A stretch of DNA of 64,000 nt from Comamonas sp. Y33R10-2 (GCF_019355935.1 NZ_CP079925.1:2728001-2792000); one strand, 5' to 3'. Positions 55,211 through 64,000 are shown, numbered from the stretch's first letter. Made by a program: numbers and translations. The notes: generated by a model not told the origin, from the sequence alone.

Positions 55211-56305
55211 ATGAGCAATGTAATGAAAAATAATGCTTCATGGATGAGCCGCCTTGCTCTGCTGCATCCCATTATTCAAGCCCCTATGGCGGGGACATCG
55301 ACCCCTGAGCTGGCGGCTGCCGTTAGCAATGCGGGAGGTTTGGGTTCTGTGGGGATTGGCGCTTATGGCGCGGCACAGGCGCAGCAGCATATTGCGCAGA
55401 CACAGGCGCTGACCGGCAGGCCCTTCAACGTCAATTTGTTTTGCTACCAAACCGCTGCTGCTAATCCACAGAGCGAAGCCGCATGGCTTGACTATCTGGC
55501 GCCAGAATTTGCCCGCTGGGGTGCGCCGCAGCCAGCAAGCTTGCGCCGCATTTACGAATCAGCCGTAGGTAATGCACCGCTGCAAGCCATGCTGCTGGCA
55601 CAAAAACCTGCCGTGGTCAGTTTTCACTTTGGCTTGCCCGAGCAGACTTTTATTGACGCACTGCGCGCAGCAGGCATCGTCACCTTGGCCTGCGCTACCA
55701 GCCTCGATGAAGGCCGCCAGATTGAGCAAGCGGGTGTGGATGTCATCGTGGCCCAAGGCATGGAGGCCGGCGGCCATCGCGGCAGCTTTGTGCCTGAGCA
55801 AGACCGCTTGATGGGCACTTTTGCATTGACACAAATTCTGGCGCGTGAATGCAGCCTGCCGGTGATTGCGGCGGGCGGCGTTATGAACGGCTCAGGCATT
55901 GCGGCGGCGCTGGCGCTGGGGGCTTGTGCGGTGCAAATGGGCACGGCTTTTATCCTTTGCCCTGAATCAGCCGCCAGCCCCGCTTATCGCTCGCAGCTGC
56001 AAAGCCCGGATGCGCACCACACGGCAATTACAGCGGCTGTCTCAGGGCGACCCGCGCGCGGCATGTTTAATCGATTGCATCAACTGGGGCGTGATTACAG
56101 CCTGTCCTTGCCGTCCTACCCCATGGTCTATGACGCGGGCAAGGCTTTGCATCAAGCCGCTAGCGCCCAAGGGTGCAGCGACTATGCCGCCCACTGGGCA
56201 GGCCAAGGTGCACCGCTGGCGCGGGCCTTGCCTGCGGCTGAACTGATGCAGACCTTGGCGCAGGAGCTGCAGGAAGCGCTTCAAAAAACGCCTCAAAAAG
56301 CATAG
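55211..56305 (+). CDS. Nitronate monooxygenase / NAD(P)H-dependent flavin oxidoreductase
   Basis: 364 residues of the 2-nitropropane dioxygenase FMN barrel: IIQAPMAGTSTPELAAAVS near the N-terminus, FHFGLP, VIVAQGMEAGGHRG (the class I motif with the catalytic His) and VIAAGGVMNGSGIAAALALG. These enzymes oxidise nitronates such as propionate-3-nitronate to detoxify them, though many members are quinone or enoyl reductases. The ATG at 55211 follows an in-frame TTG. Confidence 0.85.
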   Translation: MSNVMKNNASWMSRLALLHPIIQAPMAGTSTPELAAAVSNAGGLGSVGIGAYGAAQAQQHIAQTQALTGRPFNVNLFCYQTAAANPQSEAAWLDYLAPEFARWGAPQPASLRRIYESAVGNAPLQAMLLAQKPAVVSFHFGLPEQTFIDALRAAGIVTLACATSLDEGRQIEQAGVDVIVAQGMEAGGHRGSFVPEQDRLMGTFALTQILARECSLPVIAAGGVMNGSGIAAALALGACAVQMGTAFILCPESAASPAYRSQLQSPDAHHTAITAAVSGRPARGMFNRLHQLGRDYSLSLPSYPMVYDAGKALHQAASAQGCSDYAAHWAGQGAPLARALPAAELMQTLAQELQEALQKTPQKA

Positions 56306-56587
56306 CTTCAGGCCGTATTGATGCTCTTTGTATAGCGTGAAATGAGTGGCGATCCAGCCCTTGCGCGGCAAGGCGGCAGGCATCGTCATTTTGCATATCA
56401 CTATTCAATCTCAAGACATTGGCTTGCAACGCACCTGTTTTGAATCAATTGCCGGACAATACGCATCTTGTCCCGCTAGGCAACCGGCAGCCAACGCGCT
56501 TGCAGCTCACCGCTGCAGTGCCCCGCCACCGCCCAGCATTTGCCGCGCAGGTTTTACTGCTTAGAGTTTTTTTATTTCAGACGAATC

Positions 56588-57361
56588 ATGAGTGCTTTTC
56601 TTGAAGAACGCGTGCTGTCCGTCCACCACTGGACCGACCGTCTTTTCTCCTTCACCACGACACGCGACACATCGCTGCGCTTCTCCAACGGCCACTTCAC
56701 CATGATTGGCCTGAAGGTGGATGGCAAGAATTTGCTGCGCGCGTACTCCATCGCCAGCCCTAACTACGAAGAGCATCTGGAGTTCTTGTCGATCAAGGTC
56801 CCTGAAGGCCCTTTGACTTCGAAGCTGCAGGACATCAAGGTGGGTGACACCATCATTGTGGGCAAGAAGCCTACAGGCACGCTGCTCATCGACTATCTGC
56901 TGCCCGGCAAGAACCTGTACCTGATTGGTACCGGCACCGGTCTGGCGCCTTGGCTGTCTGTGGCGCGTGACCCTGAAACTTACGAGCGTTTTGACAACGT
57001 GGTCGTGGTGCATGGCGTGCGCCAAGTGGAAGAGCTGGCCTACCAGGAACTGCTGGAAAAAGAACTGCCGGAGCATGAGTTCTTGGGCGAGATCGTTAAA
57101 GGCAAGCTGCACTACTACCCAACTGTGACGCGTGAGCCTTTCCGCAATCAGGGTCGTATCTCTACGCAGATCAACGACGGCACCTTCCCGCAAAACCTGG
57201 GCCTGCCAGATTTGAACCCGGAGACCGATCGCGTTATGCTCTGCGGCAGCCCCGCCATGCTGGCCGAACTCAAAGAGCTGTTGGAGCACCGCGGCTTCAA
57301 AGAAGGTAACACCACGACGCCCGGCGACTTCGTCGTTGAGCGTGCGTTTGTGGAAAAGTAA
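56588..57361 (+). CDS. fpr: Ferredoxin/flavodoxin-NADP+ reductase
   Basis: 257 residues. FAD site LRAYSIASPNYEE near residue 56, NADP site LIGTGTGLAPWLS near 117, CGSPAML, and the C-terminal FVVERAFVEK stretch of bacterial Fpr. It moves electrons between NADPH and ferredoxin or flavodoxin, often for iron-sulfur repair and redox stress. The ATG at 56588 is chosen because the upstream frame does not match the family. Confidence 0.94.
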   Translation: MSAFLEERVLSVHHWTDRLFSFTTTRDTSLRFSNGHFTMIGLKVDGKNLLRAYSIASPNYEEHLEFLSIKVPEGPLTSKLQDIKVGDTIIVGKKPTGTLLIDYLLPGKNLYLIGTGTGLAPWLSVARDPETYERFDNVVVVHGVRQVEELAYQELLEKELPEHEFLGEIVKGKLHYYPTVTREPFRNQGRISTQINDGTFPQNLGLPDLNPETDRVMLCGSPAMLAELKELLEHRGFKEGNTTTPGDFVVERAFVEK

Positions 57362-57408
57362 ATACTGCTTTTTCCAAGCTATCCACTGTAAAAGGCCTGC
57401 ATCTGCAT

Positions 57409-58803
57409 TAATGCCGTTCACTTAAGGTTTTCTCACCTTCTTGACCGGATACCGAGCAGGTACTGATTTCACAATACGGGGGCATGATCGCTCCCGTCTT
57501 TGTTGCGGCAGCAGCAAGTCACCCAGCCTTTGGCGCAATCTCTGCAAATGCTTGGGCAGCGTCCCCGGACTGCTGCTAGCCAGCGTTCTCCACTCATACT
57601 GCAGATAGTTCAAGGCCACTACAAAGCTCAGCTCTGTCGGTTGCACCTGGTTTTCTTTGGCCACCTGCGCCATCTCCAGCCGCACGAGGTTGTAGGCCAG
57701 CAAAGCCCCAGACCTCTTGCTCTATGGTTTGTGGGTGGCCGCTGCGCAGTGTTCTTTCGCTGCCCAGCATCTCCTGTTTGATCTCTCTGTAACTGACTCG
57801 ACATGCCAGCGCCTGTCGTATTGCTGGGCAATTTCTTTGGCAGGCCAAGCCTTCTTGTCCATTAAGGAAGTCAGCAAGATGCGGCGCTTGCCTTGTTTGG
57901 AAACCGTCTCGATGGCCCGGGCTTGCCAAGACTCGGGCAGCTCTGGGCTGGCCTTGCGCGCTTGAGGTGAGACGCGCATTTGCACGAGGTAGTCGCTGGG
58001 GTGTTCGTCCAGCCGAGTCCATTGAGTGTTGCTTTTGGCTGCGGTCAGCCAGTGACGCTGCGCCTGACTCTGGATGCCAAGCAGCAACTTGGCGCTGACA
58101 AAGCCTTTATCGAGCACCGTCAGAGAATGTGCGGGGATGGCGTCAATGAGCTTTTTGGCTTAGCGCATTTCATTTTTGTTGTATTCCCCAAAGACAGCCG
58201 CTCGCAGCAGATGCGTGGACAACGATGTCAGCGTCAGCAAGCGCAACTGCGGATAGCTGCTGAGCACACCGCTGCTGTACTCCTGACAGCCAAAGTGCGC
58301 TCGGTTGTTCTGGGTGTCAGGTGTGCGCAGTGTGCTGCCATCGATAGCGTAGCAAGCCAAGCCTCGCCAGCTGTGGCCTTGTTGATGGCGATCGTCCCAG
58401 CAACTGGCGCACATGCCAAACAACTGCTCTAAAGGCTCACCTCCGAGCTTTTGTCGAGCTTGGGTCAGTGCGCTGTTGGCGATGTAGGGATTGACTTCAT
58501 CGGGGAGTACCAAGTCTAGGTCGGCGACGACCTGAGCTATTGATTGGTGGCGGTACAGGGCCAATGCAATCACCAGCCACACCACTTGCTCTGCGGGAAG
58601 TTTGCGTTTACGCACACTGGCTTTGCCGGTGCTAGCAAGGACTGCACTGATCCATTGAGGATCAATGTGCTCGGACAGAGTTGTGAAGTTGGGATGAGGA
58701 GAAGACTTGGAGATCACGAAAAAGCAGGTACCAATGAAGACACCGTGAGTGTGCCTCTTGAACAAACAAAAATGCCGTTCACTGGCTTAAGTGAACGACA
58801 TTA
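57409..58803 (-). mobile_element. Decayed IS4-family insertion sequence
   Basis: About 1.39 kb bounded by 18-bp inverted repeats TAATGCCGTTCACTTAAG at 57409-57426 and the complement of TAATGTCGTTCACTTAAG at 58786-58803 (one mismatch). The interior encodes a broken IS4-type transposase on the minus strand. The right end has an additional nested copy of AATGCCGTTCACT at 58770-58782 that can fold back on the terminal repeat. No clear target duplication was seen. Confidence 0.85.
57422..58765 (-). pseudogene. IS4-family transposase, inactivated by one stop and two frameshifts
   Basis: Pieces in order: the N-terminal IS4 domain (HIDPQWISAVLAST; NPYIANSALTQARQKLGG) and the first catalytic Asp in YAIDGSTLRT; an in-frame TAA at 58160-58162; the middle with TVLDKGFVSAKLL holding the second Asp; a frameshift near 57790 within the YDRRWHVE / SYREIKQEM signature carrying the catalytic Glu; and a second shift near 57700 after EVWG, restoring the frame for LAYNLVRLEMAQ to the stop at 57422. 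Each break alone would abolish activity. Confidence 0.88.
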
Positions 58804-58929
58804 CTCATTAGGCGCTGTTTTTTGGAGGAATTGCCATCCAGTTACAGGCTATTTTTTGAGCTTTTAAGGCGGTTTAGAGGATGTTTTTGCGCTTTATGAC
58901 AGGTCGATAGGCCGATTTTTTTCAGAAAA

Positions 58930-58958
58930 CTTCTGGGTTTTTGATAAAATCCCAGAAG
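58930..58958. promoter_or_regulatory. Inverted repeat over the methyltransferase start region
   Basis: CTTCTGGG (58930-58937) and CCCAGAAG (58951-58958) are perfect inverted arms around a 13-base AT-rich spacer that includes GATAAAAT, a plausible -10 box. The right arm merges with the ribosome site AAGGAG at 58956-58961. It could be an operator, a methylation-sensitive switch or an RNA hairpin hiding the ribosome site. Confidence 0.65.
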
Positions 58959-58966
58959 GAGTCTAA

Positions 58967-61771
58967 ATGTCTATATACAAGCCGCAAACTCAATCACAGT
59001 TATTTGCCTTCGCCACCACTGCCGACACACCACAGGGAGCTGCTTACTGTGAGCATCCACTTCATCTAGAGCAAGTAGATGTGGCAATTGCTCGCCTGAA
59101 ATCTCAGGATTGGGGATTTACAGATGATGACACCCGATTTCTTGGACATGACTTACATCCCTATCCCGCCAAATTCATTCCTCAACTCCCGGGAACGATC
59201 ATCTCGCTATTGAGCTCGAAGGGCGAGCTGGTCTTTGACCCATTCGGGGGTAGCGGTACCACTGCCCTTGAGGCAATTCGTCTTGGCCGTCGCGCGGTTA
59301 GCGTTGATGCAAACCCAGTTGCAGCACTTATTGGACAGGTCAAGACAGCCCGAGTATCGGCAGAAGCAACATCGGAGCTGCACCTACTTCACGGTGCGCT
59401 GAGGGCGTTACTGGAGTCATTGCCGAAAGACGTGGCTGAACTTGTCGTCATGTATGGGGGATTTGCACCCAAGATTGCAAATCGGGAGAAGTGGTTCGCA
59501 GATTCTGCCTTCGGAGAACTTGCCCATATTAAGTTTCGAATTAGCAAGCTCAATGACGACACCGCTCGCAAGATAGCCACCTTGGCCTTGTCGCGGACAG
59601 TACTCTCCGCCTCGTTCCAAGATTCTGAGACGCGCTATAAGAGTGTTCCTCGCCATGTTCCTGTTGGAGAAACTACCAAGCGCTACGTGAGGGAGTTCGA
59701 ATCGGTGATGAAGTCAGTGGCTCGCAACGCAGCAGCCACGCGATATGGAGTGTCACGGTTTTTAACTGGCGACGTCCGAAGTCTCTCGCCTGACGATATT
59801 CAAGACAATTCAGTTGACCTGATAGTCAGTTCTCCACCTTACGGCAACGCGACTGATTACCATCTTTACCATCGATTTCGCCTGCTCTGGCTCGGACATG
59901 ACCCTATTGCACTCGGAAAGGTAGAAATCGGCTCGCATCTGAAGCATCAGCGCGAGGCTAGTGGTTTCGAAAGCTACTTCACCGACATGCGTCGAGTTCT
60001 TGACGGAATGGGACGTGTGCTCAAGCCTGGGAGATTCGCAGTGCTTGTGATTGGCGACTCGGTCTACAAGGGCGAGAACTACGCCACGGCTGATCTACTG
60101 GCAGAAAAGGCGGCCGAGCATGGATTCGACACAGCGCAGGTCATTGAGCGCCCTGTTCACAAGACAAAGCGCTCATTTACCCCAGCCGGTCGACGTGCGG
60201 CAACCGAGAGCCTGTTGGTGCTTCGCAAAGCTGAGCGAAGGGTGCTGATTACTCTTGAGGGTCCGCCTTATAAGCCCTGGTCATACGAGCAAGAGCTTCG
60301 CAAACGGGAAACTGGTGAAATTAAGCTAGGGTCAGCAGCGTCAGACGGACATTCTGTGCAGAAGAATGCGAGCGTTCATGACTTGATACGCTGTCGTTCA
60401 CTTGTTTTCACCCATCAGATTGGGTATCCGGGCGGATACAGAGAGCCTACGTGGCAGGCCATTCTTGAGAATGGAATGGCGGCCAATCCCAGCGCGCGCA
60501 AAGACCCGAAATACGTCACCCACGGCATTCACCCTTATAAGGGGAAGTTCTACCCGCAGCTAGCGAAGGGGCTTATTAATCAACTGGAGCTGCCTCACGG
60601 TGCCTGCATCTTGGACCCCTTCTGTGGCAGTGGCACTACCTTGCTTGAAGGCTACCTGAACGGCTACACGACGTTTGGATGCGACCTGCACCCACTTGCT
60701 GCGCAAATTGCTCGGGCGAAGACTGCCGTGCTGGATGTTGACCCCGACGTGCTGACGGAAGTGGTGGCATCAGTGGTGGCGACGATTGACTCAGCTCCTC
60801 AAGAGCTCCCCGCAGCGCTCGACCAATTCAAGCAAGACAGCCTTGAAGAAATTGGCCGGTGGTTCGCGGAGCCCGTTGCGCGCAAGTTGAACTGGCTCCT
60901 GCGCGTAATTCGTGCTGGCAGTAACGGACCGGCGCGCGACTTCTTGGAAGTCGTGCTCAGCAGCATCATTCGAGACGTTTCACAGCAAGAGCCTACAGAC
61001 CTTCGTATCCGCTACCGGAAAGAGTTCCTGACCGATGCAGAAGTCTTCAGTCTGTTCAAAGAGCAGCTCAAGCTTCAGTTCGAACGCATCGAAAAGTTCT
61101 GGAAGATTCGGGGCTACGCGCCGAACCCATTCTTCGGCTCAACGGTTGTCAATGGCGACAATCGAGCCGCATCTACATACGATGCGTTAGGCATCGCCGA
61201 TGAGTCAATTGACCTAGTTCTGACAAGCCCACCGTATGCGATGGCCTTGCCTTACATCGACACGGACAGGCTGTCGCTGCTTACCTTGTTTGGCTTGGCT
61301 GGCAGTGACAGGCGCCCTATAGAACAAGCACTTATTGGCAGCCGAGAGGTCACCGCGACAAATAAGCGCGAACTTGAGGCCGAATTTTCGCGTGACGAAG
61401 GGCTACCCGTCGAATGCCTGAAGTTCGTGAGGTCAATTCACAAGGCACTTGAAAGCTCGCCGGACTCGGGTTTTCGCAAACAGAATATGCCCGCGTTGAC
61501 GCATCGGTTCCTGAAAGACATGAACGAGGTGTTCCGGCAGCTCTATCGTGTCTGTAAGAAGGGGGCTGAAGTGATGGTCGTCATAGGGGATAGCAAGATG
61601 ACCATTGATGGCAAAGACATTCGCATTCCCTCCACAGACTTGGTGGAAGTCATTGGCAAGGCCCGTGGATTTACTTCCGTTGAACGAATCGACATCGCTG
61701 TCACCACCGAGAACTTGGTTCACATCAAGAACGCCATCACGGAGAACGTCATCTTGCGCTTCAGGAAGTGA
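58967..61771 (+). CDS. Fused double DNA methyltransferase of a type IIS-like restriction-modification system
   Basis: 934 residues containing two complete beta-class-type methyltransferase modules in one chain. Module 1 has HPYPAKFIPQLP (64-75), AdoMet motif DPFGGSGTT (91-99) and catalytic SPPYG (289-293). Module 2 has HPYKGKFYPQLA (522-533), DPFCGSGTT (550-558) and SPPYA (754-758). The shared HPY..KF.PQL pattern shows that the halves are related. SPPY is typical of N4-cytosine methylases. Two modules suit an asymmetric target in which each strand needs its own enzyme. The partner nuclease is convergent, 6 bases away. Codon use is less GC-rich than the core genes, suggesting transfer. Confidence 0.88.
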   Translation: MSIYKPQTQSQLFAFATTADTPQGAAYCEHPLHLEQVDVAIARLKSQDWGFTDDDTRFLGHDLHPYPAKFIPQLPGTIISLLSSKGELVFDPFGGSGTTALEAIRLGRRAVSVDANPVAALIGQVKTARVSAEATSELHLLHGALRALLESLPKDVAELVVMYGGFAPKIANREKWFADSAFGELAHIKFRISKLNDDTARKIATLALSRTVLSASFQDSETRYKSVPRHVPVGETTKRYVREFESVMKSVARNAAATRYGVSRFLTGDVRSLSPDDIQDNSVDLIVSSPPYGNATDYHLYHRFRLLWLGHDPIALGKVEIGSHLKHQREASGFESYFTDMRRVLDGMGRVLKPGRFAVLVIGDSVYKGENYATADLLAEKAAEHGFDTAQVIERPVHKTKRSFTPAGRRAATESLLVLRKAERRVLITLEGPPYKPWSYEQELRKRETGEIKLGSAASDGHSVQKNASVHDLIRCRSLVFTHQIGYPGGYREPTWQAILENGMAANPSARKDPKYVTHGIHPYKGKFYPQLAKGLINQLELPHGACILDPFCGSGTTLLEGYLNGYTTFGCDLHPLAAQIARAKTAVLDVDPDVLTEVVASVVATIDSAPQELPAALDQFKQDSLEEIGRWFAEPVARKLNWLLRVIRAGSNGPARDFLEVVLSSIIRDVSQQEPTDLRIRYRKEFLTDAEVFSLFKEQLKLQFERIEKFWKIRGYAPNPFFGSTVVNGDNRAASTYDALGIADESIDLVLTSPPYAMALPYIDTDRLSLLTLFGLAGSDRRPIEQALIGSREVTATNKRELEAEFSRDEGLPVECLKFVRSIHKALESSPDSGFRKQNMPALTHRFLKDMNEVFRQLYRVCKKGAEVMVVIGDSKMTIDGKDIRIPSTDLVEVIGKARGFTSVERIDIAVTTENLVHIKNAITENVILRFRK

Positions 61772-61777
61772 AATGCG

Positions 61778-63094
61778 TCAAGAGTAACCAAACATTCGAG
61801 GAGACTTTCCACTGGTGGGGCTGCACAGTGCCTGCCACGCCTGATGCTGTGGCGAGCCCTTTACGGCCAAAGCGCATTCGTACAAGTAGTCCTTGCCCTC
61901 GACAGCGGTAATTTTCACCAAGTCGCCAGCTGTTGCCCACTTTGCGAGGTTGCCGGAGTGGAAGCGAAAATCAGAGTTGGCTGCGACGTAATACATGCGC
62001 ACTCCGATGATGATGTCCTTGGTTGGGTCGCCGACAACATAGACTCGCCAGCGGGGCTTCCGCTCCAAATACACACGCCGCTTGCCATCCGCGTTGGGGC
62101 CTTTTCGAGGATTCACGCTTTCTGTGTACTCGTCCGGCCATCCCCAGAAGTCATGCGCAGCATGAAGGGCTTCAAGGGGAATGCGCTGCTCCCCGGGAAT
62201 ATTTCCAGCAGCGCCATTGGTCGTTGTGAGCTCAAGGTAGAACGCGACTGGTGTGATTTGCGCTAAAGGAACGAAATCTCGAATGTCGTCTTCTGGCACC
62301 GCAGCGGGTGCAGGCTTCTTGGCAGCTGCAGCCGCTTTGGCTGCCTTCTTTGCGGAAGCTCGCACTGCGGCCTTCTTCTTATCTTGCTCAGCCATCTGAT
62401 GCTGAATCGCGGCGATGACGACATTTTTCACCGCGAGGGGGAGCGCTGGCGGTCTTGGCGTGTCTTCGAAGCCGAATACGTCAACCGCGGGGCCTTCTAT
62501 CAGTGTGTTGCCGCGTGCAACCTTCCTGCGTAGTCGGGCTTCCATCTCGTCAGGGATGTCCTTGCGCATCTTCAGGAGAGCCAAATACGCGGCATCAAGC
62601 TTGCGTCCGACCGGTGCTGCAGGGTCAATAAACTTGCCGAGTTCAGTTTTGGCACGGGCAAGCTCAGCCGCGTCGCCGGGCAACGCATACGTCACTTGGA
62701 CGGCGCCCTCGTAGTTGCCGTAGAGCCCGCCGTCAGTAAGGTTGTTTGAACCTAAGAAAACTTCAGCAGTCTTCGCGAACTCCACGACATAGAGTTTCGG
62801 ATGAAAAGTGACGCCGCCCTTTCTGTTTTTGAAAATGAACACCTCGACCGGCCAAGTCGCTAACTCTTTGAGCACTTCCTTGCTTGTGCCACCCATGTCC
62901 ACACCAACCACTACCCGAACCGTCGTACCTGCTTCGTGCAGTTCTATTAGTTTCGCCTTCAGCCGTAGCACGGCTTGAAGGGATGCAAATGCGGAAACCA
63001 GCACAACGCGAGCTGGCCGCTCCGCCGAATTGAGCGCTACATTGAGCAAAGTTCCGAGTTGCTCCTGGGGTTGGGCAATGAAATGGACTTTCAT
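61778..63094 (-). CDS. PLD-family restriction endonuclease (BfiI/NgoFVII-like)
   Basis: 438 residues. The N-terminal ~200 form a phospholipase D-type nuclease with one H-x-K motif: His98 and Lys100 in FHPKLYV, Asn118 in FLGSNNLTDGG and Glu129 in GNYEGAV, the same His-Lys-Asn-Glu set used by the metal-independent enzyme BfiI. An Ala/Lys-rich linker (~235-275) leads to a C-terminal ~160-residue domain likely to be the B3-like DNA-reading domain of the NgoFVII/BfiI group. Single-motif PLD nucleases dimerise to form one active site. It is convergent with the fused methyltransferase. Confidence 0.82.
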   Translation of the reverse strand: MKVHFIAQPQEQLGTLLNVALNSAERPARVVLVSAFASLQAVLRLKAKLIELHEAGTTVRVVVGVDMGGTSKEVLKELATWPVEVFIFKNRKGGVTFHPKLYVVEFAKTAEVFLGSNNLTDGGLYGNYEGAVQVTYALPGDAAELARAKTELGKFIDPAAPVGRKLDAAYLALLKMRKDIPDEMEARLRRKVARGNTLIEGPAVDVFGFEDTPRPPALPLAVKNVVIAAIQHQMAEQDKKKAAVRASAKKAAKAAAAAKKPAPAAVPEDDIRDFVPLAQITPVAFYLELTTTNGAAGNIPGEQRIPLEALHAAHDFWGWPDEYTESVNPRKGPNADGKRRVYLERKPRWRVYVVGDPTKDIIIGVRMYYVAANSDFRFHSGNLAKWATAGDLVKITAVEGKDYLYECALAVKGSPQHQAWQALCSPTSGKSPRMFGYS

Positions 63095-63416
63095 TCGTAT
63101 ATTCTCGGTGTTGAATTTTCATGGCCACTACGGGCCGAGTGTCTGTTGATAGGTAACAGGGAGATTTGCAAGTCTACCTTGTAGGAATTGCCTAAATATC
63201 CCATCAAGCATTTCACCAAGATTGCCTATCCGCACGCTTTGAGGCCGACATCTGAATCGGAGCACTGGTAAGCCATCATTAACACGCATGCTCCGAAAGG
63301 CGAAAGGCGAAAGGCGAAAGGCGAAAGGCGAAAGGCGAAGGGCGAACGTATGTGGTCTGGAAGCTCAAATTTTGGATTACTTGAAATTCGATGGTAAGAC
63401 GCTGATTCCATTACTA
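63095..63416. other. Gap between nuclease gene and IS element
   Basis: 322 bases holding the nuclease promoter region (AT-rich near 63100) and a heptanucleotide tandem repeat at 63294-63346. No gene was recognised. Confidence 0.5.
63294..63346. repeat. Heptanucleotide tandem repeat (CGAAAGG)n
   Basis: Six perfect CGAAAGG units, a seventh with one change (CGAAGGG) and a partial eighth. The unit is not a multiple of three. It lies about 200 bases upstream of the nuclease start and 70 bases from the IS end. Confidence 0.95.
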
Positions 63417-64000
63417 GGGCCCGTCATCAATTGAGCCAAACGACTGCAGCAGCCAAGTGAATGGCACCTAAAAACGCACACGCCGTCTTGTCGTAGCGGG
63501 TTGCGATGCAGCGGTACTGCTTTAGCCGAGCAAAGAAGTTCTCAACTAGGTGCCTGGCTTTGTATGGGAGCCAGTCGTAATTGCGTTTTTCCTTGCAGTT
63601 TTTTCGGCTTGGAATAACGACTTGTTTGCCTTGCCTCAAGAGCGGCTCCACGACCCGCTCTTGAGCGTCGTAGCCCTTGTCGGCAATGACTGCGGCGGCG
63701 TCAACGTTTGGCAGCAGTGCATCAGCGCCTTCCATATCCGATGCCTGCCCTCCTGTGAGATAGAACTTTGTAGGGTTGCCCAATGCATCGACGACAGCAT
63801 GAATCTTGGTGCTTAAACCACCTCGGCTGCGACCAATGGCATTAATTTGATGCCCCCTTTTGCGCCTGCGCTGTGCTGGTGCGCTCGCACGATGGTTGAA
63901 TCAATCATGGCGTACTCGTTATCGGCCTGCGCACTCAGGCTATCAAACACTTTTTGCCAAATGCCCGATCGACTCCAGCGCATGTGGCGCAGATGCACCA
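63417..64000 (-). mobile_element. IS5-family (IS427-like) insertion sequence, cut by window end
   Basis: The left end begins GGGCCCGTCATCAATTGAG at 63417, directly after CTA, a target context used by this group. The transposase is on the minus strand and runs off the window at 64000. Confidence 0.75.
63427..64000 (-). CDS. IS5-family transposase, two frames joined by a -1 frameshift (partial)
   Basis: The upstream frame (to 63813) carries MIDSTIVRAHQHSAGAK, the second the GNPTKFYLTGGQASDMEGAD block and the catalytic-end sequence LVENFFARLKQYRCIATRYD. They join through A-AAA-GGG-GG at 63853-63861; reading one base back after it gives a continuous GHQINAIGRSRGGLSTKIHA stretch, the normal IS427 sequence. 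That is the expected programmed shift, so the gene is probably intact rather than broken. The 5' end is outside the window. Confidence 0.82.

Noticed and set aside
58967..63094. DISARM or another multi-gene defence system
   Set aside because: DISARM also has a methylase and a PLD protein, but its helicase and other core genes are absent. The two-gene, BfiI-like arrangement fits better.

Overview
The window looks like a chromosomal segment of a Comamonas-like member of the Comamonadaceae (Betaproteobacteria, Burkholderiales). The grounds are the GC-rich coding style, the gene families (split MetH with an SAH riboswitch, a DUF2868/DUF3482 pair, ProQ, an alr/lplT divergent pair, a porin-glnK-amt operon) and dispersed intergenic palindromes of a kind common in that family. 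This is inference from the sequence alone; no database was searched.

Layout. 1-4.4 kb: a hydratase-like gene, a SnoaL-like protein, PPK2 polyphosphate kinase, and a LysR regulator divergent from a PACE-type efflux protein, then a transporter gene remnant. 4.6-7.5 kb: an SAH riboswitch and the cobalamin part of methionine synthase. 7.5-8.7 kb: two small HEPN-like proteins in tandem. 9.2-24.1 kb: an apparently coherent, unassigned biosynthesis/export locus. One four-gene operon (class III aminotransferase, GNAT-like acyltransferase, ureohydrolase-like protein, CFA-type methyltransferase) converges on a nine-gene operon (TolC, FtsX-like permease, ABC ATPase, HlyD, HAD phosphatase, alpha/beta hydrolase, two four-helix transporters, DegT aminotransferase), with a BaeSR-like two-component system divergent from the latter. 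24-30 kb: a DUF3482 GTPase with its DUF2868 partner, an orphan trpB and a first ammonium transporter. 30-35 kb: a secreted M66-type metalloprotease and an Ala/Pro-rich protein. 35-48.6 kb: the homocysteine-binding half of MetH, alkB, hutG, an FAD oxidase, recQ, alr, lplT, an EamA transporter, proQ and glcFE. 48.7-51.5 kb: a nitrogen-controlled porin-glnK-amt operon with a clear sigma-54 promoter and an NtrC-like site. 51.6-57.4 kb: a duplicated comM fragment, DUF2165, full comM, an MFS transporter, a nitronate monooxygenase-like gene and fpr. 57.4-64 kb: an accessory island with a decayed IS4-family element, a restriction-modification system (two methyltransferases fused in one chain plus a PLD-type nuclease), a heptanucleotide tandem repeat and an IS5/IS427-like element cut by the window end.

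The two most interesting systems are the 9.2-24.1 kb locus, whose product cannot be named from sequence, and the BfiI/NgoFVII-like restriction-modification pair at 58.9-63.1 kb, with an inverted repeat over its start region.
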